Shown: one piece after another, positions 22,041 through 33,780 of the stretch
Layout: every line of letters starts with the position of its first letter
Numbering within the stretch: position 1 is the first letter of the stretch
DNA from: Larix kaempferi
Lineage: Eukaryota > Streptophyta > Pinopsida > Pinales > Pinaceae
NCBI GenBank assembly: GCA_027924585.1
Contig: BSBM01000822.1
Location: 2,064,001 to 2,128,000 of the forward strand
DNA: 64,000 nt
Direction of reading: 5' to 3'
Notes under the pieces: generated by a model
The model's database searches: none
Told to the model about the DNA's origin: nothing
What the model saw: the letters and a program-made list of their open reading frames with translations, nothing else
Translations under genes and position numbers: made by a program

Positions 22041-22681
22041 TGTTAGTTTTTTAGCATTTAATTCAATCTGATCTAGGATCTTAACTGAGAGCACAACATG
22101 TACAACATATCGAACACGGGAGACAAGAGACACAAAGCCTTTCACCGGGGAAAACCAAGAAGGTGAAAAACCCCACAACTTCCTCAGAGATAGAATGAGC
22201 ATCAATACAAAGATCACAAAGATCAAACCCCACAACAAGAGATATTCTCCTAGCAGTTGCTCCTCCTCCACTTGTGTGCACTCCTCCTCTCTCTTACTAA
22301 TGCGAAGTGAGTGAGTGTGTGAATGAAAAAATGAGAGAGTCACACTCTCTATTTATACTTTACTTCACTTGAATTTTAACTCTAACTAGGTCGGCCCCAA
22401 CTTAACCCTTAACATAATGCTAACTGGGCCAACCCCACTAGGGTGGGCTAATAACCCTTTGACCCACACAACTCATACAGGGCCGACCCCACCAAGGTGG
22501 TCTAATAACCCATCAAATATAAGTTGCGACACTTACAATAATACTTGCGACACTTGCAAATACAAATGACGACACTTCCAATCGGAGGAATGATACATCT
22601 TCATTGGGGATACAATAAAGTACAAATGTAATACATACAATATACAAGTGAATATCTTCCGAAGTTACAAATACATCAACA
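22041..22681 (-). repeat. 5' LTR of element D
   Basis: 641 bp; minus-strand TGTTGATG ... ACTAACA. Flanked on the right by the target duplicate CTTTC (22682-22686). Confidence 0.94.
22349..22357 (-). promoter_or_regulatory. TATA box of element D 5' LTR
   Basis: Minus-strand TATAAATAG, followed by AGAGTGTGACTC. The partner LTR of D has it disrupted, while element F keeps TATAAATAGAG at the same place. Confidence 0.65.
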
Positions 22682-22686
22682 CTTTC

Positions 22687-23754
22687 CTTTTTCAATAGAT
22701 TCCATTATTAGTTATTGATCAAAGGGTCGCCTTTTGCACTATTCACATTTGGTGCATGTGAGAGACATACCCAATGGTCTGTTATGAATTTTTTTTGTCC
22801 AAGTCCTTTTCCAAGTCAAATTATTTCTTGATACTCACTCGTGTTGGTTGATGGAAAATTCCTCAATGCATCCTCCCTTCCAATGAATATCGACATCAAC
22901 ACATCTTGCTCCAGGAATGGGATTTAGAGACTAGATAGTACCTTGGGGCTTGCAGTCATCAGTAGCAATTTCCCTCGCTATTGGAAATGTGAATACATCC
23001 ATGTATCCTACTTGATAGATTTTATTAGTGTTCGATTACAAGACCTTTATTCACACTTTTTAGAATACTTGGTACCTTCATACCCATTATCATTATCGGT
23101 GGGTTGTATCTCATTTGTTAACATATTACATCAATGACTGGTAATCAAACAAATTCCTTCCTATTCGAATACATATCATCTATTCACATGGTCAGGACTC
23201 GTACCCTTTGGTGATTTGGATGGAAGACCTTGGGCCAACAATAGCACTGCCTAATTTCTCTATTGCTCAAGTTTTGCAAGATTGTACCATACACTATCTC
23301 ACATTGGTACTCCCTAGAGAATTAGTTTATCCTCATTGCAGTTATAGTTGTTCTCTTGATGTATATTGAGACATAGATCCGTCGAGTATTTATTCATGGA
23401 TATGATCTCTTTTGACATGGATCTAATGTGTATTATTGTAGTGGCCATGATCCCGCATTTTATTTATACTCCATGGATTCATTGTGTAATCTTTTTGTGG
23501 CCATGGTTTTACATCTTTTATATGTCATGGATCTGTAGTTCACTTGATTTGGCGGCCATGTTTCTTCGCATTTGAGCATGGGGATGCCCGCCTTAGGGAA
23601 TAAATTTTTTTGACAACTTCATCCTTGTTGTTGGTACCTCTTTGAGGCAATGATCGGGAACCTCTGCCTTGATACCACTTGACTTCCCTCCATTGGAATT
23701 ATAATGTATTTCAACAATCAGTTCCCATTTTGACCTCATACATTAGGGGGCATA
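22687..23754 (+). other. Element A 3' interior and polypurine-like end
   Basis: Resumes element A after D. No coding motif seen. Ends with ttaggggg (23744-23751) and cata before the 3' LTR, a plausible polypurine tract. Confidence 0.45.
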
Positions 23755-24890
23755 TGTTGTAGCTCAAATTTGCACTTCCATGTTTGTGATGATGATCTCC
23801 AAAACGACACATGAGCATCCAATAATGATCATTAACATCAACCTATTATCATGGAAGAAGACCTAATTTGATCCTATATGATGGTCTAAACCTTCAAGAA
23901 GACAATACAACAGTTTCCCAATTGAAATAACTGGGTTGCAATCCAAAAGGACGTCCCATGCACTTTTCCTTCCTACAAGGTGAGTGGCCATGCAACTTCC
24001 TCTTGAGTAGGGTACATGGGCCATGAAAAGTGCATAAAAATATACAAATCAAGAAAATTCCAAAAATGAAATTGTTTCAAGGTGGTTGGTCTTGTTTACA
24101 ACTCCCAAAACCACTTGGTAACCATTCTAACTATCCCAACCACTAATTTAAAAGGGATATGGGTGACCAAGGAAGGGATCACGCCCATGTTAATGTTATG
24201 CTGGAGAAATTCTTCTACTATTCTTGAACCCATTTGTCTCGTTTCCCCTCAGTGACCCCTGTCCCTGAGCATTCTTCCATGAGTTTTTGAAGTCATCTCC
24301 CCTACATGACTTCTCCCATATACATCCTTAGAAGATAAAGTGTTTGGAAGGTGGAGTACAAGTGGTTCAAGTGTAGAGGGAAACAATCAAAGGTTTCGAA
24401 AGAAGCTAAGATAGTATAAAGGTAACTTGTGTATCATTTATTAATGTTTTTAATAGAAATTTATGATATTTCCTCCCCCAAACTCATGTTTGAATCTTGA
24501 ATTGCTTAGTATTTATTGGTCAAAGAACACTAGCCCTTTCAAGAACTTAATCAATACTAGTTGTGATTATATCAATGCTTTTGATTTGGTTTGTATCTTT
24601 ATTAAACCCATAAGGCTTGTGAGGAATGTTATTTGATTCTTTTGCACGTATCAAGTTGTTGTAGTGAAGTATATAAAGGTTGAAGGTCAGGAGCAACAAA
24701 AGCTCAATCTTCAGAAATAGGTTCCCTTCTCTTCCCATCTTTCTCCAATGTTTGCTTTCTTGCTTGTTTTGGTTAATGTAACATCCTAAGTGTGTCTAAA
24801 CTGACTATTTAAAGATCTTTAGATCATATTTATCCCTTTCTAGTATGTTGGTGTTCAGCCCTATCCATTATGAAACTTTTTCCCACAACA
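23755..24890 (+). repeat. 3' LTR of element A
   Basis: 1136 bp, TGTTGTAG ... CCCACAACA. Colinear with 1641-3112 but without the RT fragment. Followed by atgat, one base different from the attat before the 5' copy. Confidence 0.75.
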
Positions 24891-25854
24891 ATGATTAATA
24901 GTTTTAAATACTACATTTTGCATAATTTCTAGATAATGTCAATTTGTAGTCATCTAAATCAAAAAGTGCTTGCATTGAGATTGAATAAATTTTTAGTAGT
25001 GATTCGTAGCCATTCAAAGAAAAAAGTTATAGTGTTAGTTTTGAGTATACTCTTAGTACCAATTCAAACCCTATAAGTATAATCTAATTATGCTCACCCC
25101 AAATTTGAAAATAGGCACCTATAAACTTTAAAAATGTACTAAAACAAACAATAATGTAAAATACTAATAATTTGTTGCTTGATCATAATATTTTGTAGGA
25201 ACGTAGAGAAATAAGTATTAGCACTTATACTATTGGTAGTGATTAGAATAGGAATTGGGCATGAGCATCATCGTTGGTTTCTCAAGCATTATCACATGTA
25301 TTTTTTACAATAATGGTGTACATTGTATAACTATCCTTATTCATTAGGGCATAAATTCATAGGAATTGTAAACAAAATAATCTTGACACTATGAATTTAA
25401 TATGTGTACTATGAATTTAATATGTGTAGGCATCTAAATGAATTCAAGCATCGCATCATGATGATACTGAACCTAGAAGGAAGGAAGCAACCAACGATGT
25501 AGGTTATTAACTTATAAATCAATTTACTCACAATAAATAAATGTTTGTTATTTCATTTTTTTCGTGTATACACTTACACATTAATTACTAATATTTTGTT
25601 ATAAATTATGCAAATTGAGGCATCTCAAAGAGCACGTCGTTGAAATCATCATGCTCAATGTGGGCCACGTTTTCAAAATATTCCACTTCATGCATATGGG
25701 AAACCTTTATATGGACAAAAATTCCCATAACTATCCACATCTATGGTGTTGTAGGAGATGGGACACCCTACAAATGATTAATATGTTCATTAAAAAATAG
25801 ATTGTATGTAGTTTTTCACAGTGAAAATGAATGTGTTTTGCTTACATTAGTATT
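24891..25854. other. AT-rich sequence, no gene seen; small 20-bp tandem duplication
   Basis: No motif on either strand. At 25388-25427 a 20-base unit (actatgaatttaatatgtgt) stands twice in tandem. A 61-codon frame at 25615-25800 is unassigned. Confidence 0.45.
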
Positions 25855-26016
25855 CCATTGCCGACCTCGATGGTGTTGAACGCTCGACCCTCTGACTTCG
25901 TGAGCCTGCTGCAAGCGTCCTCTGTGGCTAGGGCTTATCCCACGAGCTCCATCACTACGATCAAGACTCCGACACCTCCCTCTTGCGGATAGGGCTCGTC
26001 TCTCAAGCTCCACTCA

Positions 26017-27250
26017 ATGGCCTTTGGAGAAAACGACCCTCCCCTCCCTTCTAATCTTCCTGAATTTCTGAAGGTCATAGCAAAAAGACTCTCACTAATT
26101 CTCAATAGAAGTTTGTAAAAAAACTCGATGAGATACCCACCATTGCGCTGTCAGTAGAGCAACCTTGCAAGACAACTCTTAATCTGTCAGAACGGGAACT
26201 GATTGGCTAGTTCATAGGTCTATGGCCTTCTTCGAAAACCACTGAAACATGGGTGCATAAAAACTGGAGACTCCTGATCTCAGAAGAAGTAAAATCTTAT
26301 TTTCTGGGAAAGGGATTCTTTACATTCGTCTTCCAAAGCAAACAAGATCGTGATTTAATATTCAGGAATGGGCCATACTTTATGGGGCCACAAGGGATTT
26401 ACATGAACAAATAGAATCCAGATTTTGACCCATCCCAAGATATCCCATCTGCGGTCTCGGTTTGGGTGAGACTTCCGCATCTACCCCTCCATTGATGGAA
26501 CTTAGAATCACTAGAAGCCATCGAAAATACCCTCAGGAAATACATAGATCAGATCGAAAAGACCAATTTTCATGTGCAGGAATCTGCGTGGAAGCAAATC
26601 TAGAACATGGCCTCCCAGAAGTGATAAATCTCAGAGTGGAAGACTGGTCTCACATCCAGGAACTAGATGACAAACAAATTCCATTTAAATGTAGGTAATG
26701 CCATGATATGGGCATTTCACTCGATCATGCAAGAAGAAGCTCGCAGATTCGGAGGCAGGAGGGAAAAAAGAACAAGGGACACCCATTCAAAAAAACACCA
26801 AATCGGGACCAAAAACCCTAACAAAAGGTCAAAGCTCAAGGAAATCAGATCATAAGCATCAAAATTATATGGTTACAAACAATAGGAATAGATTCAAAGA
26901 TTTAGAAATACCAGAAATCTAGGAAACCTCTGAAGCCCCTGAAGAAGGAGAAATCCCTGAACAACAGGAATCTCAGGAAGCACCCCAAATCCAAGAAGTT
27001 CCGAAATACGTCCATCCCCAAAAGACCTAACTCGAATAAAGGAACTCTTTCACCTTCCTATGTAGAAATTACAAAATCCAAACCAACAATCTCCCCTAGA
27101 TCTTCAAAAGAACTTATCGACAGATCATCGAAAAAGCTAGGACGAAAAACGAGCAAAGACCTAAGGGAAGAAGAAGTTGAACGAGAGAAAATCCAAGTAT
27201 CTCAAGCAAAAATAGACATGGCTTTTAGCAGGAATACCAGATCCAGAATA
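26017..27250 (+). pseudogene. LINE J ORF1 (DUF4283 and zinc knuckle)
   Basis: From ATG 26017 (MAFGENDPPLPSNLPEF), through several frameshifts, the text KTWVHKNW-like, FLGKGFFTFVFQSK and FRNGPYFMGPQGIYMN corresponds to the plant L1 ORF1 RNA-binding domain (DUF4283). LPEVINLRVEDW and PFKCR lead to a CCHC knuckle around 26690-26735 (C-x2-C-x4-H-x4-C), spoiled by a stop in place of Tyr and a one-base loss. A Glu/Pro/Lys-rich tail follows (EEGEIPEQQESQEAPQ). ORF1 is an RNA-binding chaperone of the LINE ribonucleoprotein. Many stops. Confidence 0.7.
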
Positions 27251-27312
27251 GCGGGGAAGAAAATGTGAGGCTCGGCAGGGGGAGGGCCCTCGTCGACCCA
27301 CAATACTAGATA

Positions 27313-30300
27313 ATGAAGCTAGTCTCTTGGAATTTCAAAGGTTTGTGCAGTCCCAAAAAACTTGAAGCAGTTAAATATCTCCAAAAAAATGACATGCCAG
27401 ATCCTCTTGCTCTAAGAGACCAAACTCGATGAAAAGGTCGTCCTAGCTATTGGAAAGGAAAAATGGAATAAAAATATAGGTATAGCTTTCAGCGCTAGAG
27501 GGGCCTCCGGTGTCCTAGCAACCTTATGGTCTTAAGACAAATTCCAATTACATAGTTCCTTCGATATGCAACATTGGATCTACACAGAGCTCATTCATAT
27601 CCAAATCAATAATCAAATCGCTCTCTTCAATCTGTATGTTCATAAACTATACTTCGAAAAAAAAATATTTTTGGAAACTCCTGGAAGATTTCCTAGATGC
27701 ATATACTCCACAAAATATCATTCTAGCTGGTGACATGAACATTACCCTCTCCACGACCGAAAAAAAGGAGGACTCATTGCAAAGGATATATTCAGATATC
27801 AGGTAGAATCCCTTATTCAGAGATGGGACATGCTTGACATCAAACCCAAGAGGGGAAAATTTACTTGGTCCAACAAGTGATTAGGAAAAGGAAACATAAT
27901 GGCCCGTTTAGACAAATTTCTTGTCCAGAGAAGCCTTTTGACCGATGGATAGACAATCATCTCAAATTTTATGGTAAACTTGACCTCGGATCACAAGCCG
28001 ATCCAACTCCAAATTCAAGAAAATGAATATCTCGGTCCAATCCCATTCAGATTCAGTCCCCAATGGCTAGATCACACAAGTTTTTGGGACACACTAGACA
28101 AATACTCGAGAACCCCCATTTCAAGTTCCCTAAGATTTGTTTAAGAACATAATCTCATCGTAACCAAAAAGGCCTTAAAGTAATGGGCCAAAGCTAACTT
28201 CCCCCCACCCTCTAATCCCATAAAGAAAGTTGTAGATGAACTGGAATCCAACCAAAATTCACGGGATGAACAGCTAATCGATAATATCACGCTACAAGAA
28301 GAGGTCATGCATCAGATTAAGGCCTACTAAGCCTTCCGTAAATAAGAGGAATTTTGGATATTAAAATCTTGAAGCACTTAGATCAAATCCGGTGATAGGA
28401 ATACCTCCTATTTCCACAAACAAACCGAAGTCAGGCACTTAATTAACTACATCTAAGAAATCAAAACGGATGATGGCTTGACTGTCAAAGGACAAGGAAA
28501 TATTAAAATTGCAGCACACAATTATTTCTCAAATATTTACATGGAGGATGACAATGCTGGGGAAGAAGGAGATCAAATTCTCCTTGAGCACATCCCAAAG
28601 AGCATTACACGTGAAAACAACGCTGATCTTCTCAATCCTTTATCTGAGCAGGAAGTCTTCAATACCATACGGTCTTTTGATCCTGACAAAGCACTAGGAC
28701 CAAACGGATACTCAATACACTTCGACAAAGCTTGCTGGAAGTATATTAAAAAAGATTATATGGGAATGGTTAGGAATTTCCATTCAAAAGCAAAGATCGG
28801 AGGTTGCACCAATTCCACATTCCTAGATCTTATTCAAAAAGAGACAAAGCCCAATTCCTTCGGCAGATTTCGACCAATTTCATTATGTAACTCATCATAC
28901 AAGATAATATCCAATATGTTGGAAAACAGAATGAATCCTCTACTCAATAAAATCATCTCAGACAATCAAGGAGGCTTCTTAGAAGGGAGACAAATCCTCG
29001 ACAACGTCATTCTCGTTCAAGAAGCTATCCACTCTAGCAAGATTCACAAGGAAAAAGGTATGTTGATCAAACTCGATATGACCAATGCATTCGATCGAGT
29101 CAAGAATTCATTCATTTTTAAAGTCATGGAAAACTTTGGATTTGGGGAAACCTTCATAATATGGATCTTAGCCCGCATAAGAGGACCCTGGATATCCCCT
29201 TTAGTAAATGGACGCCCCACTGATTCTTTCTAAGCCACACATGGAATCTGACAAGGATGTCCCTTGCCCTCCTTTTTGTACATTATTTTGGAAGACTCCC
29301 TTAGTTGAAAGCTGAACTCAGACCTGAACACACACTCTCTATCGGGTCTCAATTTATCCTTTGAATCCATGCCTCTTAATCACACACTCTTTGCCGATGA
29401 CTCCCTCTTATTGGGAGGAGGCTCTTCCATCATTGCTCGAAAATTAAAAAAAAATGACCTGGTATTGCAATGCCTCAGGAGACAAGATAAACCTCCACAA
29501 GAGCATAGTATACGGTTGGAATCTAAACAATGCTTCCGTAGCCAACATTGGAAAAATCCTTGGAATCAAAGTCCACAAACACTGGGACAAATTCATATAT
29601 TTGGGCCTCCCAATTACACAAGGACAATCAAAATCTAGAATTTGGGAAGAAATGATAAGCAAAATCAAATCCAAAATAAGAAGATGGGGAGGACATTGGC
29701 TCAACAAAGCTGGAAATATGATCTTAGTAAAATTTGTCTTATTAGCATTACGAATATACCAATCTTCCATCCTTCTGGTGCCTAAAGGAGTGTCAGAATA
29801 GATCAGTAAACTTCTGAGAGATTTTATCTGGACGGGACGAAAAAACAATGAGAACAAAATCCATTTAGTGAATTGGAGCATTATAAAACAACCAAAGCTC
29901 TCGGGTGGGCAATAAAACAACAGACAACATTGTGTTATTCAAGTGTTAAGAAAGAAATATCTAATGGGCAATAATCTAAGATGTCTTGACAACAAGCCTA
30001 TCTCTAAAGGATCCTCGATCTGGTCCTTGTGCAGAGCCGCAGGGGAATTATTCTCTCAAGAACTCTACTGGGTTCCTAGAGATGGAAGAAAAATAAACAT
30101 CTTGACTGATAAAATAATGGGAAACAGACCGCTACAGAATATTCAAGAGATCCACGATATAGCACAATGGTTTGCTCATCAAGGTATCAAAACATTGAAC
30201 GATTTCATCTCCCGGGACACCTTCGGCAAATGGCAGAGTTGGAAAAAATTATCAATCTCAGCCAATCTTGAACCCTCTAGAATCCTCCTCATTGAAAAAT

Positions 30301-31495
30301 TGAATTTTTGTGCTCATACTCATCGTCAGGATAAAGATGAACATGGATGGGGTCCAAAATTAAATTACACTACAGTCCTAGGCTTCAACACTCTCCAAAT
30401 CCATGAAGCTTCAAGAAAAAGCTTATGCAAATTAGTTTGGAATCCATTTAGAATCCCCAAGATAAATTTCTTCATTTGGACAGTTATCCACCGAAAGGTG
30501 CTTACCGGAGACAACCTAATCAAAAGAGGAATCATCGGGCCACATTGGTGTCCTCTATGTCGTAGGAATTCTGAAACTCTAGATCATTTATTCCTGGAAT
30601 TCCATTTTACAAAAAATGTTTGGAACCACATGCTCCATGAACTTAATATAATAATGCAAACGTTCAACTCCATCACCTGCTTATTCAAGGAGTGGAAATC
30701 CATCTATCCCCTCCCCCTTTACAAAAAAAAGCTCTGGCTCCAAATCTGGATAACCATTCCTAAATTCACTTGTTGGAAAATATGGATTTCCAAGGACAAA
30801 GCCATTTTCCATGAAACCTACTACACCCCCCTGCAAGTTGCTGGACAAGCCAAAGGCTTACTTATAGAATGCCTGAATTTCTCCAATCTCAGGACAGACA
30901 CAAATCTCAACACAAATGAAATGAACTGGATTGGAACTATTTCCCCAAGCCCTAGCAAAAAAAATAAATTCTCAATTTCAATACTTACCGCCATGGCAAA
31001 TCAGACTTTCCAATTTTGACTTTCAAGATTGGAGGAATAAACAAACTGTGGAAAATTTACATTTTGATGGTGCATCCAAAAGAAATCCCGGAGCGGCAGG
31101 AGAAGGGGGGGGTTTTGCGGTCTATCATAGGATTGTCGAGAATGAGATATAGATGGGGATTAGGAATTTCCTCAAACAACTTAGCAGAAGCCCTAGATTT
31201 GATAAAAGGTTTCCAGATTGCCAAAGAACAAAGAATTGAAAGGCTACAGGTGTTTGGGGACTCTCTTGTAATTATCAAAGCCCTCAACTCAAATACAGAC
31301 TTCAACAATTTGGCTCTAAAATGGATTGTTCATCGAATTCAGCAAATTGTAAACACATTCATCCAATTCAGAGCATTCCATATTGTGGGAAATCTAAACT
31401 ATGAAGTAGATTCAGAAGGAAAGGATGGAACTAGTCTTGAATCCGGGAAAATCGAATTCTCCAATAAAGAAACTAGCCACCATCATATCCCCTGA
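27313..31495 (+). pseudogene. LINE J ORF2: endonuclease, reverse transcriptase, RNase H
   Basis: About 1390 codons in scattered frames. Endonuclease: MKLVSWNFKGLCSPKK at 27313, AGDMN near 27730 (catalytic D-x-N) and TSDHKPI near 27985. RT: NGYSIHF, FRPISLCNSSYKIISN, GFLEGRQILDNV, MLIKLDMTNAFDRV, then after stops QGCPLPSFLY and the catalytic FADDSLLLGG at 29390. A 358-codon open stretch (29943-31019) carries the thumb/connection and a zinc-binding WCPLCRRNSETLDHLF. RNase H: HFDGASKRNPG, NLAEAL, VFGDSLVI, keeping the D, E and D expected at its catalytic sites. Frameshifts near 29450, 29930 and 31140 and many stops. Confidence 0.88.
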
Positions 31496-32699
31496 TCAAT
31501 TATGAAGCGAATGAAGGATTTGAATTCTCAAATTCAAAATCGCAGACTATGATTGAAGGAGTCGATCTATCCAAATTATGTAGTGAAGTATTCAAGACCT
31601 TTTGGCATCGAGCATGAGAGACACCGAGCTAACTCGCAGGTTCATGAACACGCAGACCCTAGGACATTTGGCACCACGCAAAGAGATATTGAGATAACAC
31701 GCAGCTGCTCCAGGGATTCAATCAAATTCAATGTTGAAAATGAAATTTCAACTTTCAATCGATTGCAATGAGAGAAAACGTAGTCATTTCTATAAATCAA
31801 ATCGCAGAATCCATAAGCAATATGGTCACCAAATCTATGGAAGATCAACAATTTGGTTTTTGAAAGTGAATTCAAATAAATAAAGAATTTTTGTTCATAA
31901 AGCAAAATGTTGCTGAAAATTCTGAACATTGTAAATTAGTCGGATTTCGCTTCAGCCACGGTTCAACCATTTTTATTTTTTTTAATATTAATTATCCATT
32001 TCAGTTTTAAAAAACAATGAAAACGAATGAGGAAAACATCTTGTCAAGAAGTTCGAAAGATTTATGATCAAGATAACCTTCTAGATGTTTATGGATATAT
32101 GCCTCCTACAATTGTTCCTAACCAAATAGGTGAAGATGAGCTTACAAGGAAAAAAATCTAAATTTAGGAATTTTCTTGAGCCTATAAGAAATGTGTCTAG
32201 TATAGCAATCACATCCAAAATCCTACTAGCTCGTCATTAATTGATGAGTCCTTAGATTCCGAATAGAAATTTGTTATACTTGTTAAAACTAAGTGATTCA
32301 TGGTGGTGTGTGTAAAAGTGAAGAGTTTGTTAAATAAAAAGAGATTTTAGTATTTCAAAATATGTTGTAAAGAAAGACTCTTCAAACCTTCCCTTGCCTC
32401 CATCTTTAGAATATGTGTATAGGAAGTGATTTAGTCTATCTCCCTTTGGTGCATGGACTCGATTCTAAACCATTTAGTACAATTTGAGAACCTTTTCCAT
32501 TTTGTGGTAACAACTATGTAATTAACCCCTCTAGAATCTAAGGAGCAACTATAGGAATTTATACTTTCATTTATGGTTGGTCAACAAGGTATTCTTTAAG
32601 TTATTGGAATGCTATATTATGGACCCACTACTCCCATGTTGGCTGGTTTAGGGTTACATGATATAAACATAACATACTATAATATAGTTTGGTTTTACA
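31496..32699. other. 3' sequence of LINE J and AT-rich spacer
   Basis: 31496-31990 is slightly more G+C-rich and likely the LINE's 3' untranslated region. From 31990 on the sequence is AT-rich with no motif until the SET-like scrap at 32700. Confidence 0.4.
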
Positions 32700-32955
32700 T
32701 GATGATCGACTCAAAGATCAATTTTATATTGATGGGAAGCCATAGATAAATGGAGATATTGCAAAATTTAGTAATAGTTCTAGGCAAAGTGCATTTCAGG
32801 CGAATTGCATATTTATGCCATGTGAAATCGACGAAGAGGATTTTATGTCGAAAACATTTCTAGGAACATATATCTGTGTTGTTTCTAAACACATTTTGAA
32901 TCCTAGGAATGAGTTATTCATTAATTACAATTTTTATACAAGACAAATTACCACT
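32700..32955 (+). pseudogene. SET-domain-like C-terminal fragment
   Basis: One frame (with a stop near 32743) reads INGDIAKFSNSSRQSAFQ, ANCIFMP, YICVVSKHIL and then NELFINYNFY. The spacing of F-x-NSS, NC, a beta strand and E-L-x-x-NY-x-F/Y resembles the second half of a SET methyltransferase domain (the NHS-x-x-x-NC and ELxxDY motifs). The N-terminal half, with the GxG cofactor motif, is not readable. SET proteins methylate histone lysines. The scrap lies outside any LINE or LTR unit and may be a dead host gene copy or cargo. A tentative call from motif spacing. Confidence 0.4.
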
Positions 32956-33780
32956 CACTTATGATGATAGACAAATGGTCTTCCAATTGATGTCCCCATG
33001 GGAATAAAGAGGAAGTCATCGTAGTTCATTCATTGTATGAGTGTGACAAGTGGCACTACATTTTATTTTAATTAATGAACATTTATGTTTCTAGTGTTTA
33101 TGTGTGTTCATGATTTATGTGAATCGTGGAAGTCTCATAAATAACACCAGTATATATAACATGACTAATAGTAGTTGATGTTTATACTCCATTTCAATTT
33201 GTAAGCTTCTATCACTTAATTGGTTGAATGTGCAAATTTAATGTTGTATTTATCAATCCCAAGGGGTTAGCTCAACCAATTGTAGCGAATGTCATTGGGC
33301 ATTTGGCCAGTTCTTTCCCAATAGGTGTCCAATTCGAATCCCCCTAGGTTAGGCGCACTAGTGTACACCGACATGTTTACTTGGGTTTCCTTGCGATGTC
33401 TTCCTTGAAACTAAAACTAATAGTGTATTTCTCTATATCTTAGATCTTATTATACTAATTTTTAAAATATTTGAAATTTACATGGAGATGATGATGGCAA
33501 TGAAGAAAACAGTAGTGCTAGCTTTAGAAGTGGCACATCGCCAACCTGTTATTTCTTCCTTTTCACCACTCCAATGGATCTCTCAAGGAGATAAGAGAGG
33601 AATGAAATAGAATGAAACCTATAGAGTTTGATAAATGGATTAGTCAATTACATATCAAAATTTCACTTGAGGCAGAGCCTATTTAAAAAAAGAAGAAGAT
33701 GTGATAGGAACATTAATAGTGATGGTGATATAAACAAGGATACATCCTTAGCTTAAGAATATACAAGTTTTAGAACAAAT
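32956..33780. other. AT-rich spacer, nothing recognised
   Basis: Short frames only. 33480-33680 has a slightly coding-like composition and may be upstream sequence of the CACTA transposase. Confidence 0.35.

Larger units (their letters stand above)
16035..22686 (-). mobile_element. Element D: Ty1/copia retrotransposon, minus strand, perfect CTTTC target duplication, no integrase
   Basis: LTRs at 16040-16682 and 22041-22681, primer site 22029-22040 and polypurine tract 16683-16697 define a complete minus-strand element. CTTTC at 16035-16039 recurs at 22682-22686. Reading leftwards from the 5' LTR: leader, about 30 codons of gag, a long non-coding stretch, RT-RNase H, then a 3' region with two repeat arrays. 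Most of gag and all of protease are deleted. It is the same family as element F, which shares leader, non-coding segment, RT and 3' arrays. Integrase is absent from both. Confidence 0.92.
1641..24890 (+). mobile_element. Element A: old Ty3/gypsy LTR retrotransposon hosting three nested elements
   Basis: Two directly oriented copies of an LTR-like sequence (1641-3112 and 23755-24890) begin TGTTRTAG and end CCCACAACA. A purine tract (ttaggggg) lies just left of the second copy and a weak primer-binding-like site lies right of the first. Flanks attat/atgat would be a target duplication with one change. The interior, about 6.5 kb once B and D are removed, holds tandem-repeat-rich gag remnants and the C-terminal half of a gypsy protease, but no RT, RNase H or integrase that I can see. 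It is the oldest layer, since B and D sit inside it. Alternatively the two LTRs are independent solo LTRs; the protease between them favours one element. Confidence 0.6.
25855..31990 (+). mobile_element. LINE J: L1-type non-LTR retrotransposon with RNase H
   Basis: A GC-richer 5' part from about 25855 precedes ORF1 (ATG 26017) and ORF2 (ATG 27313), the latter with endonuclease, RT and RNase H, followed by about 500 bp of 3' sequence. Size (about 6 kb) and domain order fit plant L1 elements of the RNase H-bearing lineage. Ends are approximate: no target duplication or clear poly(A) was found. It stands outside the nested gypsy stack. Confidence 0.85.
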
